NCBI RefSeq assembly: GCF_030817535.1
Contig: NZ_JAUSZL010000002.1
Coordinates: 1,178,001-1,242,000, forward strand
DNA from: Streptomyces sp. V3I8
GTDB taxonomy: Bacteria > Actinomycetota > Actinomycetes > Streptomycetales > Streptomycetaceae
Direction of reading: 5' to 3'
DNA: 64,000 nucleotides
Shown here: piece by piece, positions 20,042 to 37,833 of the stretch
Layout of the letters: every line of letters begins with the position of its first letter
Position numbering within the stretch: the stretch's first letter is position 1
The notes under the pieces: model-generated
What the model was told of the DNA's origin: nothing
Seen by the model: only the letters and a program-made list of their open reading frames with translations
Databases searched by the model: none
Position numbers and translations under genes: made by a program

Positions 20042-23000
20042 TCAGGACAGCAGCTCGCGGAGCAGGGACAGCACGGCGGTCTGCTGCTGGTCCGGATGGC
20101 AGAAGTAGTGGTCCCCGGAGAAGGTCTCCAGCCGGAAAGCGCCCTTGGTCACCTGCTGCCACGCCCTCATCCCTTCCTCGTCGACCAGCGGGTCGCGGCG
20201 GCCGTGCAGCGCGGTGACCGGCGCGTCGAGGCCCGCGTCCGTCGTCCACGGCACGGCCCCGTGGACGACGCGCAGATCGGCGCAGCCGACCGGCTCCAGC
20301 ACACCGGCCAACTGCTCCCCGGCGTCCGCGCCGAGACTCTCCCGCACGGCACGCCTCAACTGCCGCGGACGTTCCCCGTACGTCTTGAGCAGCTCCGCGG
20401 CGGACGGCCAGGTGGAGTGCCCGAGGGACCGGTAGGCCTCCGCGATCCGTGCCGCCACCGGGTTGGGTCCGAGGGAGGGCGAGGTGTAGGCCGCGACGAA
20501 CAGGTGCCGCAGCGGCCCGCCCCGGACCGTGCCGAACTCGTGGGCGAGCCGGTACGCGAGCAGGGCGCCCATGCTGTGCCCGTAGAACGCGAAGGGCCGG
20601 TCGGTGTACGGAGTCAGCGCCTCGGCGAGCAGGCCCACGGCCTCCTCGCAGTCCTCCAGCAGACGCTCCCGCCAGCGCTCCTCCCGGCCCGGCAACTGCA
20701 CCGGGCAGACGTCGATGTCCTCCGGCAGCGCTGTCGCCCAGGCGCGGAAGACGGACGCGCCGCGCCCGCCGTACGGCAGGCAGAACAGCCGCACCCGGGG
20801 GTTTCGGCCGAGGCGCTGGTGCCGCAGCCAGCGGGCCGGGTCACGGGAGACCTCGGTCCGATGCCGTTGCCCGGTGGGCTCCCGGTCCCCGGCGTCCGCC
20901 GGGGTACCGGCCCCGGGGACGGAGCGGAAAGCGGGCAGTCCGGCGAGCAGGACCGCCAGTTCGGCCACCGTGGGACCGTCCACCAGTACGTCCAGCGGTA
21001 CGTCGGCGCCGAGGTCCGCGGACAGCCGCTGGCGCAGTGCCAGCGCCGCCAGGGAGTCGAGTCCGAGTTCGGCGATCGACCGCTCGCGCATCTCCTCGGC
21101 GTCCACGGCGACCAGACCGCTCAGCACGTCCGTCAGGTGGGCGACGAGGATCTCCGGCTTCCGGTCCGGTGCGGCCCGCCGCACCCGCCGTACGAGGTCG
21201 GCCCGCTGGGGCCCTTCCTCGGGGGTCCGGCCACCCGCCGCCGCGCCGGCTGTGCCCCGGTGGCCGAGCAGGTGCGGGCCGACCAGTCCGGAGGGCAGGA
21301 GGCGAACCGCCGCTCCGTGGCACTCCGCGAGCAGGCGCCCCTCGGGGCCGAAGAGCCGGTAGCCGCCCACCAGGCCGTACTCGTCCGCCGGTCCGGCCAG
21401 CCGGAAATGGACCCACAACGGCCCGGGACCGGAACCGGGGGTGTTGTCGAGACCGAACCGGCCCAGCGAGGCGGTGATGAACGCGGCATCGGCGGGCAGC
21501 CGTTCACCCGCGGCCAGGACGTACAGCTGGGCGCAGGCGTCCAGCACTCCCGGGTGCAGGCGTTCGGGGCCGGGCCGGGCGCCGCCGTGACCGGGGCCGT
21601 CCGCACCGGTGGCGCGCAGCCGGGCCAGCACTTCCCCGCCGCCCGACCAGGCCTCCTCGACACACATGACGGAACCGCCCAGCGCCACCCCGCGTGCGCG
21701 CAGCTCCCGGTAGAAGGTGTCTCCCCAGGTGTGGACCGGCAGGCGCTCACGGATCGTCCGGCGGCCCTCCTCGGACAGACCCGGTCCGGACACGGCGGGA
21801 ACGGAGGAAACCGAGGAAGTGGAGGAAGTGGAGGGACACGTACGGAACTCGCCGTGCGCATGCCTGACCCAGCGGGTCTCCTTGTCGACCACACTGTGCA
21901 CGCCGAAGGACCGCCAGCCATCGCCCCGCGCGTCGCCCTCGATGACGATCTGCACCGTACGGCTCTCGTCGGCGGCGAACCTGAGCGCCTGTTCGAACCC
22001 CACCTCGCGCAGCTCGTACGAGGGCGCCCCGCCCAGCTCACCGGCGATGTCCGTCAGCAGGTCGTGGTAGTGGCCCAGATGCAGCACCCCGCCCGTGTCG
22101 GCCAGCGCGGGCAGCAGTCGCCGGCTGAGAACCGTCTCGAACTGGTGGCCCCGCAGGGGGGACCGCACCGGCCTGAGCACCGGCGCACCTACGACGGGAC
22201 CGACGGGGGAACCGCCGGACGCGGGCGCGACCGCGTCCGGCCGATGCGCGGCTGCGGCCAGGAAGGCGTCGGCGCGCGGCACCGGCGGGGCGTGCCGGGT
22301 GCGCCGGAACGGGTAGGTCGGCAGAGGCAGGCGGGCCCGGCCCGCACCGTCGTGGAGCCCGTCCCAACTGACAGCGGCTCCGGCGCGATAGGCCGAGGCG
22401 AGCCCGTCGAGCAGCGTGGGCCACAGTGCGCGGCTGCCGTGGGCGGCGGGATCGTCCGAAGTCGTACGGGTGATCGTCCACCACAGGGTGTCCTGCACCC
22501 GCTCGGACCCGTCCGTGGCCGCGTCCGGGGCCGGAGCCGGAGCCGGAGCCGGACCGACGGTGAGGAACGTTCCGTAACCGCTGTCCGTCAGCGGGGCGAG
22601 CAGCGCGCGTACGTCCTGGCGGGCGTCCGGCCGGTCCGCCGCCGACAGCCAGAAGGCGGGGTCGGTCGGTGATCCGCCGTTCGCCTCCGGCCCGGTACCG
22701 GTACCGGCGCGGGTACCGGTGAGGAAGCGCAGTCGGGGCGCGGCCAGCGCGGTCGCGGGCGCCGGACCCGTACCGCGGCGGGCCGCGAGGTACGCACCGG
22801 CGGTCGGTACGTCCATGATGCCGGCGACGCAGGCGGCGGCCAGAGCACCGACACCACGGCCGCCCACCGCGGCGGGGGCGAGACCCCAGCGGTCGGTCAG
22901 CAGCCGGGACAGCGCGAGCTGGTGGGTGAAGCGGGTCAGGTCGGCCGCGAGCGGTCCGAGCCGGGACAGCGCGGCCGGGTCGGCCGGTGTACGCGGATCC

Positions 23001-24816
23001 GGTACCTCGCCGGCCCGTCCGGCCGCGGTGGCACGCAGCAGGGCCGCGCATTCCTCGTGCGCGGCGCGGAAGCCGGGACTGTCGGCGTACAGCTGCGCGG
23101 TGTGTTCCGCGGCCTGGACGAGGTCCGCGTCGAGGAACAGGGCCGTGTGCCGGCCCGTGCGGCAGGGCCGGTCCGGCAGGGGGCCGTCCGCGATGCGGCG
23201 CAGTTCGGCGCCGAGTTCCCTGCCGCCGGAGGTGGTCACCAGCGCGGTCCGGTACGGAAGGTGGCGGCGGCGCGTCCCGAGGGTGTGGGCGATGTCGGCG
23301 GGTTCCGCGTCGGGGTGGGCGCCGACCCAGTCCGCGAGGCGGTGCACGAGGTCCCGCAGGGCGCCGGGGTCCGCGGCGGACAGCGGCAGCACGTGGACCC
23401 CGTGCCCCGGCCGAGAGGCTGCTTCCGGGTGTTCGGGGATGACCGGCGGGGCGTCCTCCAGGACGACGTGGGCGTTGGTGCCGTTGAACCCGAAGGAGCT
23501 CACCCCCGCGAACCGCCCGCGTCCGCCGGCCGGCCAGGGCAGTGACCGGTCGGGCAGGATCACCGGGCAACCGTCCGTGCCCAGCCGGGGGTTGGGCTCC
23601 TTCAGGTGGAGGTTGCCCGGGATCCGGCCGTGCCGCAGCACCTGCACGGTCTTGATGAGGCCGGCCACGCCGGCGGCCGGTTCCAGGTGCCCGACGGCGG
23701 ACTTCAGCGCGCCGAGGACCAGGGGGCGCGACGCGGGCCGGCCCCGGCCGAGGACGTCGACCGCGGCGCGCACCTCGATCGGGTCGCCGAGCGGCGTCCC
23801 GGTGCCGTGCGTCTCCAGATATCCCACCTGGTGCGGGTCGATCCCGGCGTCCCGCAGTGCCTCGCGCAGCAGCTCCCGCTGCGCGCGTTCGCTGGGCACG
23901 GTCACTCCGCCCGCCCTGCCGTCGTGGTTGACGGCGCAGCCGCGCACGACCGCCAGCACGGGGGCCCGCACCGCGCGGGCGTCGGACAGCCGCATGAGCG
24001 CGACCAGACCGCAGCCCTCGGCCCGGACGTAGCCGTCGGCGGAGGTGTCGAAGGTCCGGCACCGGCCGGTGGGAGACAACGCACCCATCTTGCACAGGGC
24101 GACGTACGGTTCCGGCGCGAGCAGCAGATTGACGCCGCCGGCCAGCGCGGCGTCGCACTCCCCCAGGCGCAGGCTCCGCACGGCCAGCTGGACGGCCACC
24201 AGCGACGAGGAACACGCGGTGTCGACGACGAGGGCCGGTCCGTGCAGGCCCAGTGTGTGGGCGATCCGCCCGGCGGCGACGCTCGGGGCGGCGCCGGTGG
24301 CGGTGAACGGCCCGACCGCCGCGGACGGCACCGGCACCCGGGAGTGGTCGGAGCCCGACATGCCGACGAAGACACCGACCCTTCGCGAATCCGGCCGTTC
24401 GGCGAGGAGCCCGGCGCTCTCCAGCGCCTCCCAGCCGGTCTCCAGCAGCAGTCGGTGCTGCGGGTCCATCTGGGCCGCCTCCTGCGCGGAGATGCCGAAC
24501 AGACCGGCGTCGAAGGCGTCGATGTCCCCGGTCAGGAAGCCGCCGCTGGTGGTGTACGTCCGGCCCGGCGCCTGCGGGTCGGCGCAGTAGTAGGGCGCTG
24601 CCGGCCATCGGTCGGCGGGAGCCTCGGTGATCGCGTCACGGCCCTGTTCCAGCAGTTCCCACAGTGCCTGCGGCGAGTCGGCGCCGCCGGGCAGCCGGCA
24701 GCCCATGCCGACCACGGCGATCGGCTGGTTCCGGGCCGACCGCTCCCGCGCCAGCTCGGCGCGGAGGGAACGGATGGCCGTCAGGGACCGCTGGAGCAGG
24801 TCTTCCTGCCGGGCCG

Positions 24817-24820
<4 letters not shown>
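20042..24820 (-). CDS. Type I PKS, final module KS-AT(inactive)-DH(altered)-ACP-TE
   Basis: The protein has 1592 residues. A helical N terminus precedes the KS (about 34-460; Cys near 204 in [26 protein letters not shown]: intact). An AT remnant at ~560-780 has lost GHSxG: the position reads GGRGVGAL, so no nucleophilic Ser. A double-hotdog DH-like domain (~890-1180) reads PALADTGGVLHLGHYHDLL where HxxxGxxxxP should be, yet keeps the second-motif Asp in HPGVLDACAQ. The ACP has GLDSLAAL (~1256). The C-terminal thioesterase (~1343-1592) resembles RifR/GrsT type II enzymes: LPYGGRGAS, QLPGRE, GHSMGALLA, HGRRDP, SGDHYF. The GTG start overlaps the upstream stop (GTGA), so it is translated with the AT-bearing partner, which must supply malonate. 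Expected role: third extension, cyclisation and release. Confidence 0.94.
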
Positions 24821-32292
<7,472 letters not shown>

Positions 32293-32636
32293 TGCTGATT
32301 GCTCCGAATGAAGGGAATCGAGTGGACGGGGAGTGAAGCCGGCACGCTCCGGGCTCCCCTGTGTCGCGGTCGATGATCGGGTCGGACGTGGACACGGACC
32401 ACCAACGCGCGACCCCCGTCCCAGGACACGGCCGATACCGGAGGTTCCACCGTCGCCCCGCGCCGTGAGAGTTCCTATAGCAAAAAGGAGACGCAAGAAA
32501 GGATATTTCAGAACGGCCTTGCGTTTTCCCTCCGACGGTCCTGTCGTCGCCGGTGATACCGTGCCGTTTCCCTCTTCCTCCCTCATTCCATCGCGGGCCG
32601 CGATCCGCAGGCGACGCCGGGGTTGGCACCTTCAGC
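32293..32636. other. 344-bp divergent promoter region between PKS and MMPL pump
   Basis: No gene is supported here. The region holds an island less rich in GC (about 32473-32515), including CCTATAGCAAAAAGGAG and GGATATTTC, by far the most AT-rich stretch in this cluster. It probably contains promoters for both directions. I could not assign a -35/-10 pair with correct spacing with confidence. Confidence 0.6.
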
Positions 32637-34880
32637 ATGAAGAATATGTTCGGACCGTTTTCCCGCTTTCGCGCTCATGCGATTCTGGCCGTCGCCGCTC
32701 TGTGCGTCCTGCTCTGCGCACTGGTCGCGACAATGACGTCGGACCGGCTGACGGCCGGCGGTATGTATCCGCCGTCGGCCGCCTCGGTCCGGGCGGAACG
32801 CGTCCTCGGTACGGAGTTCCGGGCCGGCGATCCGGACGTACTTCTGCTCGTGGAGCCACGGGACGCGGGACAACCGGTCGACGCGCCGGCCGTCGTGGCG
32901 GCCGGCCGGGAACTGACAGGAGCCGTACGGCGGGCGGGGCCGGTCCATTTCGTCTCCTCGTTCTGGGGCGGCAACCCGGCCATGCGTGCTGGCGACGGCC
33001 GCAGCGCCGTGATCGCCGTGAAATTCAGAGGTGACGAGAAAGCTGTCGGCGAAGCGGTGGAACAATTGTTTCCTTCCGTCCTCGGACGACACGGTCCCGT
33101 CACCGTGTCCGCCGCCGGACCCTCCGCGACCCTCGACGCATTGCAGACGCACAGCAGACGTGATCTGATCCGCGCCGAGTTGCTGACCGCTCCGCTGGTC
33201 CTGCTCCTGCTGATCGTGGTCTTCCGGAGCCTTCTCGCGGCGCTGTTGCCCGTCCTGGTCGGCGTGGTGTCCGTGACGACGACCTCGGCGCTGCTCGGCC
33301 TGCTGGCCACGGTCACGCCCGTCAGCGTTTTCGCGCTCAACATCGCCAGCGCCCTCGGCTTCGGACTGGCCGTCGACTACAGCCTGTTCGTGGTGACGCG
33401 CTTCCGGAGCGAGCTGGACCGCGGTGCGGACCCGGCAGCGGCGCTGCGGACGACGACGGCCACGGCGGGCCGGACCGTTGTGTACTCAGCGGTGGCGGTC
33501 TCCTTGTCCCTGGCCGCGCTGCTGGTCTTCCCGACCATGTTCCTGCGGACCGTGGCCTACGGGGGCATCACCGTGACGATGCTGTCCGCGCTGGCCGCCT
33601 GTGTGGTTCTTCCCGCCGCGCTCGCCCTGCTGGGCCGTCGGGCGGGCACCACCGCAACCGCGTCCCGCGACCGTGACCGCGAGGACGAAGGCCCGGCCGG
33701 ACTTCCGGTCGGAAGTCCGGTCGGAGGCCCGGTCAGTAGGGCCACGGGCCTGATCTGGTCCTCCAGTGCCCGTCTCGTACGGCGGGCCCCCGCGTCGGTG
33801 GCCGTCGCGGTGACGGTCTTCCTGGTGACCCTGGCCGCCCCCTTCCCGGACGTGTCCTTCGGCTTCCCCGACGACCGCGCCCTGCCCGCCGGGACGGCTG
33901 TCAGGGCCGCTTCCGACCGCGTACGCGCGGATTTCCCGCAGTTGTACGAACCACAGATCGCGGCGGTGCTCCCGGGCGCGGCGGACGGACGGCAGGCACT
34001 GTCCGGCACCGACGCGTACGCGCGCTCCCTCTCCCGCGTCCCGGGAGTACGCCGGGTCGAGGGCGCCACCGGCACCTACACGCCGGCCGGCCGGCAGGCC
34101 CCTGTTCCGTCCGCCGCGCGCACCTTCACCGACGGGTCCGACGCCTGGCTGAGGATCACGCTGAGCGGCGACCGGTCCGACAGCGAGCAGGCCCTGCGCA
34201 CGCTGAAAGCCGTACGGGAGGTGTCCGCGCCCGTACCGGCGCTGATGGGTGGCGGCGTGGCCCTGCTCCAGGACACCAGGGCCGCGCTCGCCGACCGGCT
34301 GCCGGTCGCCGTCCTGTGGGTGGCCGTGTCCATGTTCGTGCTGCTGTTCGCCTTCACCGGCAGCGTCCTGATCCCGCTCAAGGCGCTCGCACTGACCGGG
34401 CTGAGCATGTCCGCGGCCCTCGGCATGATGGTCTTCATCTTCCAGGACGGCCATCTGCGCGATCTGGTCGGCCCGTTCACCCCCGTCGGCAGCACCGACA
34501 TCATGATGCCGATCCTGGTGATCGCCATCGCCTTCGGGCTCTCCATGGACTACGAGGTGTTCCTGCTCTCCGCGTTCCGGGAGAGCTATCTCGTCCTGGG
34601 CGACAACTCCGCCGCCGTCGAGGCCGCGGTGCGGCGTACCGCTCCCCTCATCACCTCGGCCGCCGCTCTGATCATCGTCGTCTTCCTCGGCCAGGCGTCG
34701 TCGCCCGTCGTCCCGTTGAAGATCGTCGGCGTGGGCATGGTCGTCACCGTCGTACTGGACGTGACCGTGATCCGTATCCTGCTGGCCCCCGCCCTCATGC
34801 ACCTGGCGGGCCGGACCAACTGGTGGGCGCCCCCTGTGCTGGCCCGTCTGCACGCGCGCTACGGACTCGCCGAGAGCTGA
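32637..34880 (+). CDS. MMPL-family (RND superfamily) exporter
   Basis: A 747-residue membrane protein with two MMPL halves. The first helix is at ~12-32, followed by an extracytoplasmic domain, then helices 2-6 (from LVLLLLIVVF) with the proton-relay motif GLAVDYSLFVVTRFR. A second outer domain and helices 8-12 follow, with GLSMDYEVFLLSAFR. Paired Asp-Tyr motifs are characteristic of MmpL/ActII-ORF3-like pumps that export lipids, lipid-linked polyketides and antibiotics using the proton gradient. ATG 32637 was chosen because the first membrane helix follows closely; the Shine-Dalgarno is weak. It is divergent from the lipid-type PKS genes, so it is the likely exporter of that product. Confidence 0.93.
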   Translation: MKNMFGPFSRFRAHAILAVAALCVLLCALVATMTSDRLTAGGMYPPSAASVRAERVLGTEFRAGDPDVLLLVEPRDAGQPVDAPAVVAAGRELTGAVRRAGPVHFVSSFWGGNPAMRAGDGRSAVIAVKFRGDEKAVGEAVEQLFPSVLGRHGPVTVSAAGPSATLDALQTHSRRDLIRAELLTAPLVLLLLIVVFRSLLAALLPVLVGVVSVTTTSALLGLLATVTPVSVFALNIASALGFGLAVDYSLFVVTRFRSELDRGADPAAALRTTTATAGRTVVYSAVAVSLSLAALLVFPTMFLRTVAYGGITVTMLSALAACVVLPAALALLGRRAGTTATASRDRDREDEGPAGLPVGSPVGGPVSRATGLIWSSSARLVRRAPASVAVAVTVFLVTLAAPFPDVSFGFPDDRALPAGTAVRAASDRVRADFPQLYEPQIAAVLPGAADGRQALSGTDAYARSLSRVPGVRRVEGATGTYTPAGRQAPVPSAARTFTDGSDAWLRITLSGDRSDSEQALRTLKAVREVSAPVPALMGGGVALLQDTRAALADRLPVAVLWVAVSMFVLLFAFTGSVLIPLKALALTGLSMSAALGMMVFIFQDGHLRDLVGPFTPVGSTDIMMPILVIAIAFGLSMDYEVFLLSAFRESYLVLGDNSAAVEAAVRRTAPLITSAAALIIVVFLGQASSPVVPLKIVGVGMVVTVVLDVTVIRILLAPALMHLAGRTNWWAPPVLARLHARYGLAES

Positions 34881-34956
34881 CCGCCGCCGGCGGACGCCCC
34901 GAAGGTGGCCGTCTCCGTGCAGGCGTGAAGAGGGCGCCCCGGAGCCATACTTGACC

Positions 34957-35532
34957 ATGCAGGAGCAATTCGTCGCAACGTGCCATGCGAGAGGCAGCCA
35001 TCCAGTGAACAGCGGCAAACAAGGTGTGCGAAAAGTCGAGGTGCGGATCAAATGGGACCCCAGTCCCTGGGACCGGCCACCGCACCACCTCGACATCATC
35101 GCCGCGACCTACTCGGTGGACGCCCCGTACGGAAAGCCGGTGTACGTCGTCCACTACGACAGCCGCTCACCGGACGGCACCATCAACATGAGCCGGCACA
35201 GCCAGACCGGCCAGGGCTTCGGCTACGTCGAGGCGATGACCCTGGAGTTCGATCGTCTCGCCTCCTCCTTCGCACGGGTGGTCGTGGGCGTGGTGATCCA
35301 TCAGAACAGCGGCCACAAGACGTTCGGCGACCTGTCCAACGCCGGGGTCCTCGTCGTCGAGGGGCACGAAGAACTCCTCAAGGACGACTTCGCACAGGTC
35401 TCCGCGTCCACCGCCACCACGGTCGCGGAGTTCACCCGGAACGCATCCGCCACATGGGACTTCCGGGAGATGGTCCGGGGCTCCGACAGCGACCCCGTGG
35501 TCTTCACCGCGGAGATGGGAAGCACCCCGTAG
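34957..35532 (+). CDS. TerD-domain protein
   Basis: A 191-residue protein of the TerD/TerZ calcium-binding stress family. The typical core is visible in VEVRIKWDPSP, LDIIAATYSV, the acidic loop DSRSPDGTINM and VVGVVIHQN. TerD proteins are linked to tellurite and other stress responses in Streptomyces and usually occur in several copies; here one stands alone. The first ATG was preferred to the TTG six bases upstream, with GGAG about 15 bases before. It lies 76 bases after the MMPL gene, but there is no functional tie to the PKS. Confidence 0.82.
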   Translation: MQEQFVATCHARGSHPVNSGKQGVRKVEVRIKWDPSPWDRPPHHLDIIAATYSVDAPYGKPVYVVHYDSRSPDGTINMSRHSQTGQGFGYVEAMTLEFDRLASSFARVVVGVVIHQNSGHKTFGDLSNAGVLVVEGHEELLKDDFAQVSASTATTVAEFTRNASATWDFREMVRGSDSDPVVFTAEMGSTP

Positions 35533-35595
35533 CGCCGCGCACGGTCATACCGATGCCTGGGAGACGGCCGCGACGTCCGCCAGGCGCATCGGCGT

Positions 35596-37134
35596 TCAGG
35601 GCAGGAGTCGCTGTTCCATGGCGAAGACGGCCACCCCGGCCCGGGTCCGTCGCCCGGTCTTGTCGTAGATGTGCCCGAGGTGATGGCCCACGGTGCGGCC
35701 GGAGATGGACAGTTCGGCGCCTATCTGCCGGTTGGTCAGCCCGCGGGCGGCCAGTCGCAGCACTTCGACCTCCCGCGCCGTGAGACCGGCCGGGCGGTGC
35801 GGCCGGGACGGCGGTCCGCCCGCCGCCCGGATCACCAGGTCGCAGGCGGTGCGGTCCAGGGCGCCCGAGTCCGCCTCGCGCGTCAGGTGTCCGACGGCTT
35901 CGTCGACGGTGAAGGCGTCCCGGTGCCCGCGCGGTTCGGTCAGTGCGGCGAACACGTCGGCGGCGGCGAGGACAAGGGCCGCCACAGGGGGACGGGATCC
36001 CAGGTCACCGCGGTGGTATCCGCTGCCGTCGAGGCGCTCGTGGTGCGCGGCCGCGATCGGTGCCAGCGGAGCGAGAGCGGGCACGCGCTCCAGTACCCGC
36101 TGGGTCCAGTACGTGTGCAGCCTCACCCGTTCCGTCTCAGCGGTGCTCAGCGGCCCGGGGCGGTCCCACACATCGGCGGAGATCCCGGCCCGCCCGAGGT
36201 CGTGCAGCAGAGCCGCGCAGCGCAGCCGGATCACCTCGTCGGCGGCGAGACCGGCCAGCCGGCCGGCACGCTCCGCCAGCCGCGCGACGTGTTCGCTGTG
36301 CCCGATCAGCCACTTGCCCTTGAGGTCCACGAACCTGCCGAGGACCGCGCACAGTTCGGGGATCCTCTCGGGGGACACCGTGATGTACGGCGGCGGTTCG
36401 GACGCCACCACCGACATGACCGCGTCGGGCTCGCCGAGCGGGGCGAGCACCCTGGCCGCGTCGGCTGCGAACGCCCGCGCCAGTTCCGGATCGAGATGGC
36501 CGCCGGCCCGCCCGGCCACCTCCGAGACGGCAGCCGCTTCGCCCCCTGCCGCATGTGCCAGGACGGCCTGTTCGGCGACGTGGACCACACGAGCGGCGAA
36601 GGAGAGGCGCTCACCCGCGATGCCTAGGGGGATGCCCTTGCCGTCCCACCGCTCGTACACGTCGTTCAGCGCCGTGAGGGTCCGCGGTCGCAGACCCAGG
36701 CCCGAACCCAGCGCCTGACTGGCCTCACAACCGTTGCGCATGGCCTCCACACCCACCGTGGGCAACACCTCGGCCAGCGTGTCCGTCAGCCACCGCCCCT
36801 CCTCGTACGTCCACCTTCCGGTCCGGGCCAACTGTTCGGCCGGGGGCACCTCGTCGCCCGGATCGAGGTACTTCATCGCGCTCTGGAACGCCACCTCGTC
36901 GCCGAAGACCGCCGCGAGCTCGGGGGCGTACGACGTGCAGCCGACCGAGCGCAGCAGTGCCGTCTCGTAGACCGCCCGGCAGGTCTCCCGGTCGGCGGCG
37001 AGGACGTCGCGGGCGAACACCGTGGCGACGACGCAGGTGCGCAGCCCTTTCTCGAAGGACATGCCCGCGGCCAGGTCGGTCGTCAGGGACAGCGCCGCCA
37101 GTACTTCGGCCAACCGGACCTCTTCCACCGCCAC
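35596..37134 (-). CDS. HD-GYP domain / LuxR-type HTH fusion regulator
   Basis: A 512-residue protein. The N-terminal half has HD-like features (residues 20-240). An HD-GYP metal phosphohydrolase domain at ~245-420 has HDLGRAGIS, then HHERLDGSGYHRG. A C-terminal LuxR-type HTH (~440-505) has LTAREVEVLRLAARGLTNRQIGAE in outline. HD-GYP proteins usually break down cyclic dinucleotides; fused to a DNA-binding head, this suggests a regulator that senses or hydrolyses a second messenger. The key residues of the HD pair and the GYP loop (here GSGYH) are present. GTG 37134 or 37128 is the likely start, with GAGGAGGGG upstream. It is divergent from a small SnoaL-like gene. Confidence 0.88.
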   Translation of the reverse strand: MAVEEVRLAEVLAALSLTTDLAAGMSFEKGLRTCVVATVFARDVLAADRETCRAVYETALLRSVGCTSYAPELAAVFGDEVAFQSAMKYLDPGDEVPPAEQLARTGRWTYEEGRWLTDTLAEVLPTVGVEAMRNGCEASQALGSGLGLRPRTLTALNDVYERWDGKGIPLGIAGERLSFAARVVHVAEQAVLAHAAGGEAAAVSEVAGRAGGHLDPELARAFAADAARVLAPLGEPDAVMSVVASEPPPYITVSPERIPELCAVLGRFVDLKGKWLIGHSEHVARLAERAGRLAGLAADEVIRLRCAALLHDLGRAGISADVWDRPGPLSTAETERVRLHTYWTQRVLERVPALAPLAPIAAAHHERLDGSGYHRGDLGSRPPVAALVLAAADVFAALTEPRGHRDAFTVDEAVGHLTREADSGALDRTACDLVIRAAGGPPSRPHRPAGLTAREVEVLRLAARGLTNRQIGAELSISGRTVGHHLGHIYDKTGRRTRAGVAVFAMEQRLLP

Positions 37135-37328
37135 AGCGTAACCGCCCCTCCTCGGCGCCGGGGAACGCGTCTTCGGGGCAGGCACGGTCAGCGGTATAGG
37201 TCGATCGGCCGATGTCCGCGGGCAGGTTCGCGCGGAGGATCTACGCATGCGGGGCGCGAGCCCGGCCGCAGCGCCCGGGGCCGCGTTCAGCCCCCGGCGG
37301 CACACACAGCACAGCACGGAGGTTCCAC

Positions 37329-37733
37329 ATGACCACACACCAGTACGCCACTTCGGGGAGCGCAACGGTGGAGACGCTGTACGGCTCGCTCGCGCAGGGG
37401 GACGTCGCCTCACTGCTCGCGGGGCTCGACGAGCGGATCGAATGGGTGGTCCCGCCGAGTCTCCACTACGGAGGCACCTACCGGGGACGTGAGGAGATCC
37501 TGGAGAACGTGTTCTCCCGTTTCGTCACCGAGTGGCAGGACTTCACCGTGGCCCCCGAGGAGATCGTCGATGCCGGGGACATCGTCACGGCGCTCGGCCA
37601 TTACAGCGGTACGAGCCTGGCGACCGGAAAGCCGATGAGGGCGCGCTTCGTGCACGTATGGCGGCTGCGGGACGGCGTCCCCGTGCACTTCGAGACCGTC
37701 TTCGACACCCACACCATGGTCGCCGCCATGTGA
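37329..37733 (+). CDS. SnoaL-like / NTF2-fold protein
   Basis: A 134-residue small alpha+beta protein of the SnoaL_2 type (DUF-like ketosteroid isomerase fold), with the family pattern YRGREEILENVFSRF, then GHYSGTSLATGKPMRARFVHVW and a C-terminal VFDTHTMVAAM. Such proteins are common stand-alone stress or metabolism genes; the substrate is unknown. ATG 37329 is preceded by CGGAGG at good spacing. It is divergent from the HD-GYP regulator, whose short intergenic region holds the palindrome ATCGGCCGAT (37204-37213). Confidence 0.8.
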   Translation: MTTHQYATSGSATVETLYGSLAQGDVASLLAGLDERIEWVVPPSLHYGGTYRGREEILENVFSRFVTEWQDFTVAPEEIVDAGDIVTALGHYSGTSLATGKPMRARFVHVWRLRDGVPVHFETVFDTHTMVAAM

Positions 37734-37833
37734 ACCGGCCTTCCCGGCAGTGGCAGTGAGTGGCAGCGGCAGCGGCAGCGGCCGACGGCCACCGCGGGAG
37801 GCAGCGGTCACGGGACCGGCCGGGGCACCCGCG

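Noticed and set aside
32293..32586. Upstream extension of the AT-bearing PKS frame
   Set aside because: The translation has no homology to AT N termini, while VIALVFPGQG at 32292 is the normal start and has a purine-rich site upstream.
33486..35099. Long - strand frame across the MMPL gene
   Set aside because: The + frame has the paired Asp-Tyr motifs and membrane helices; the - frame is Arg/Gly/Gln-rich.
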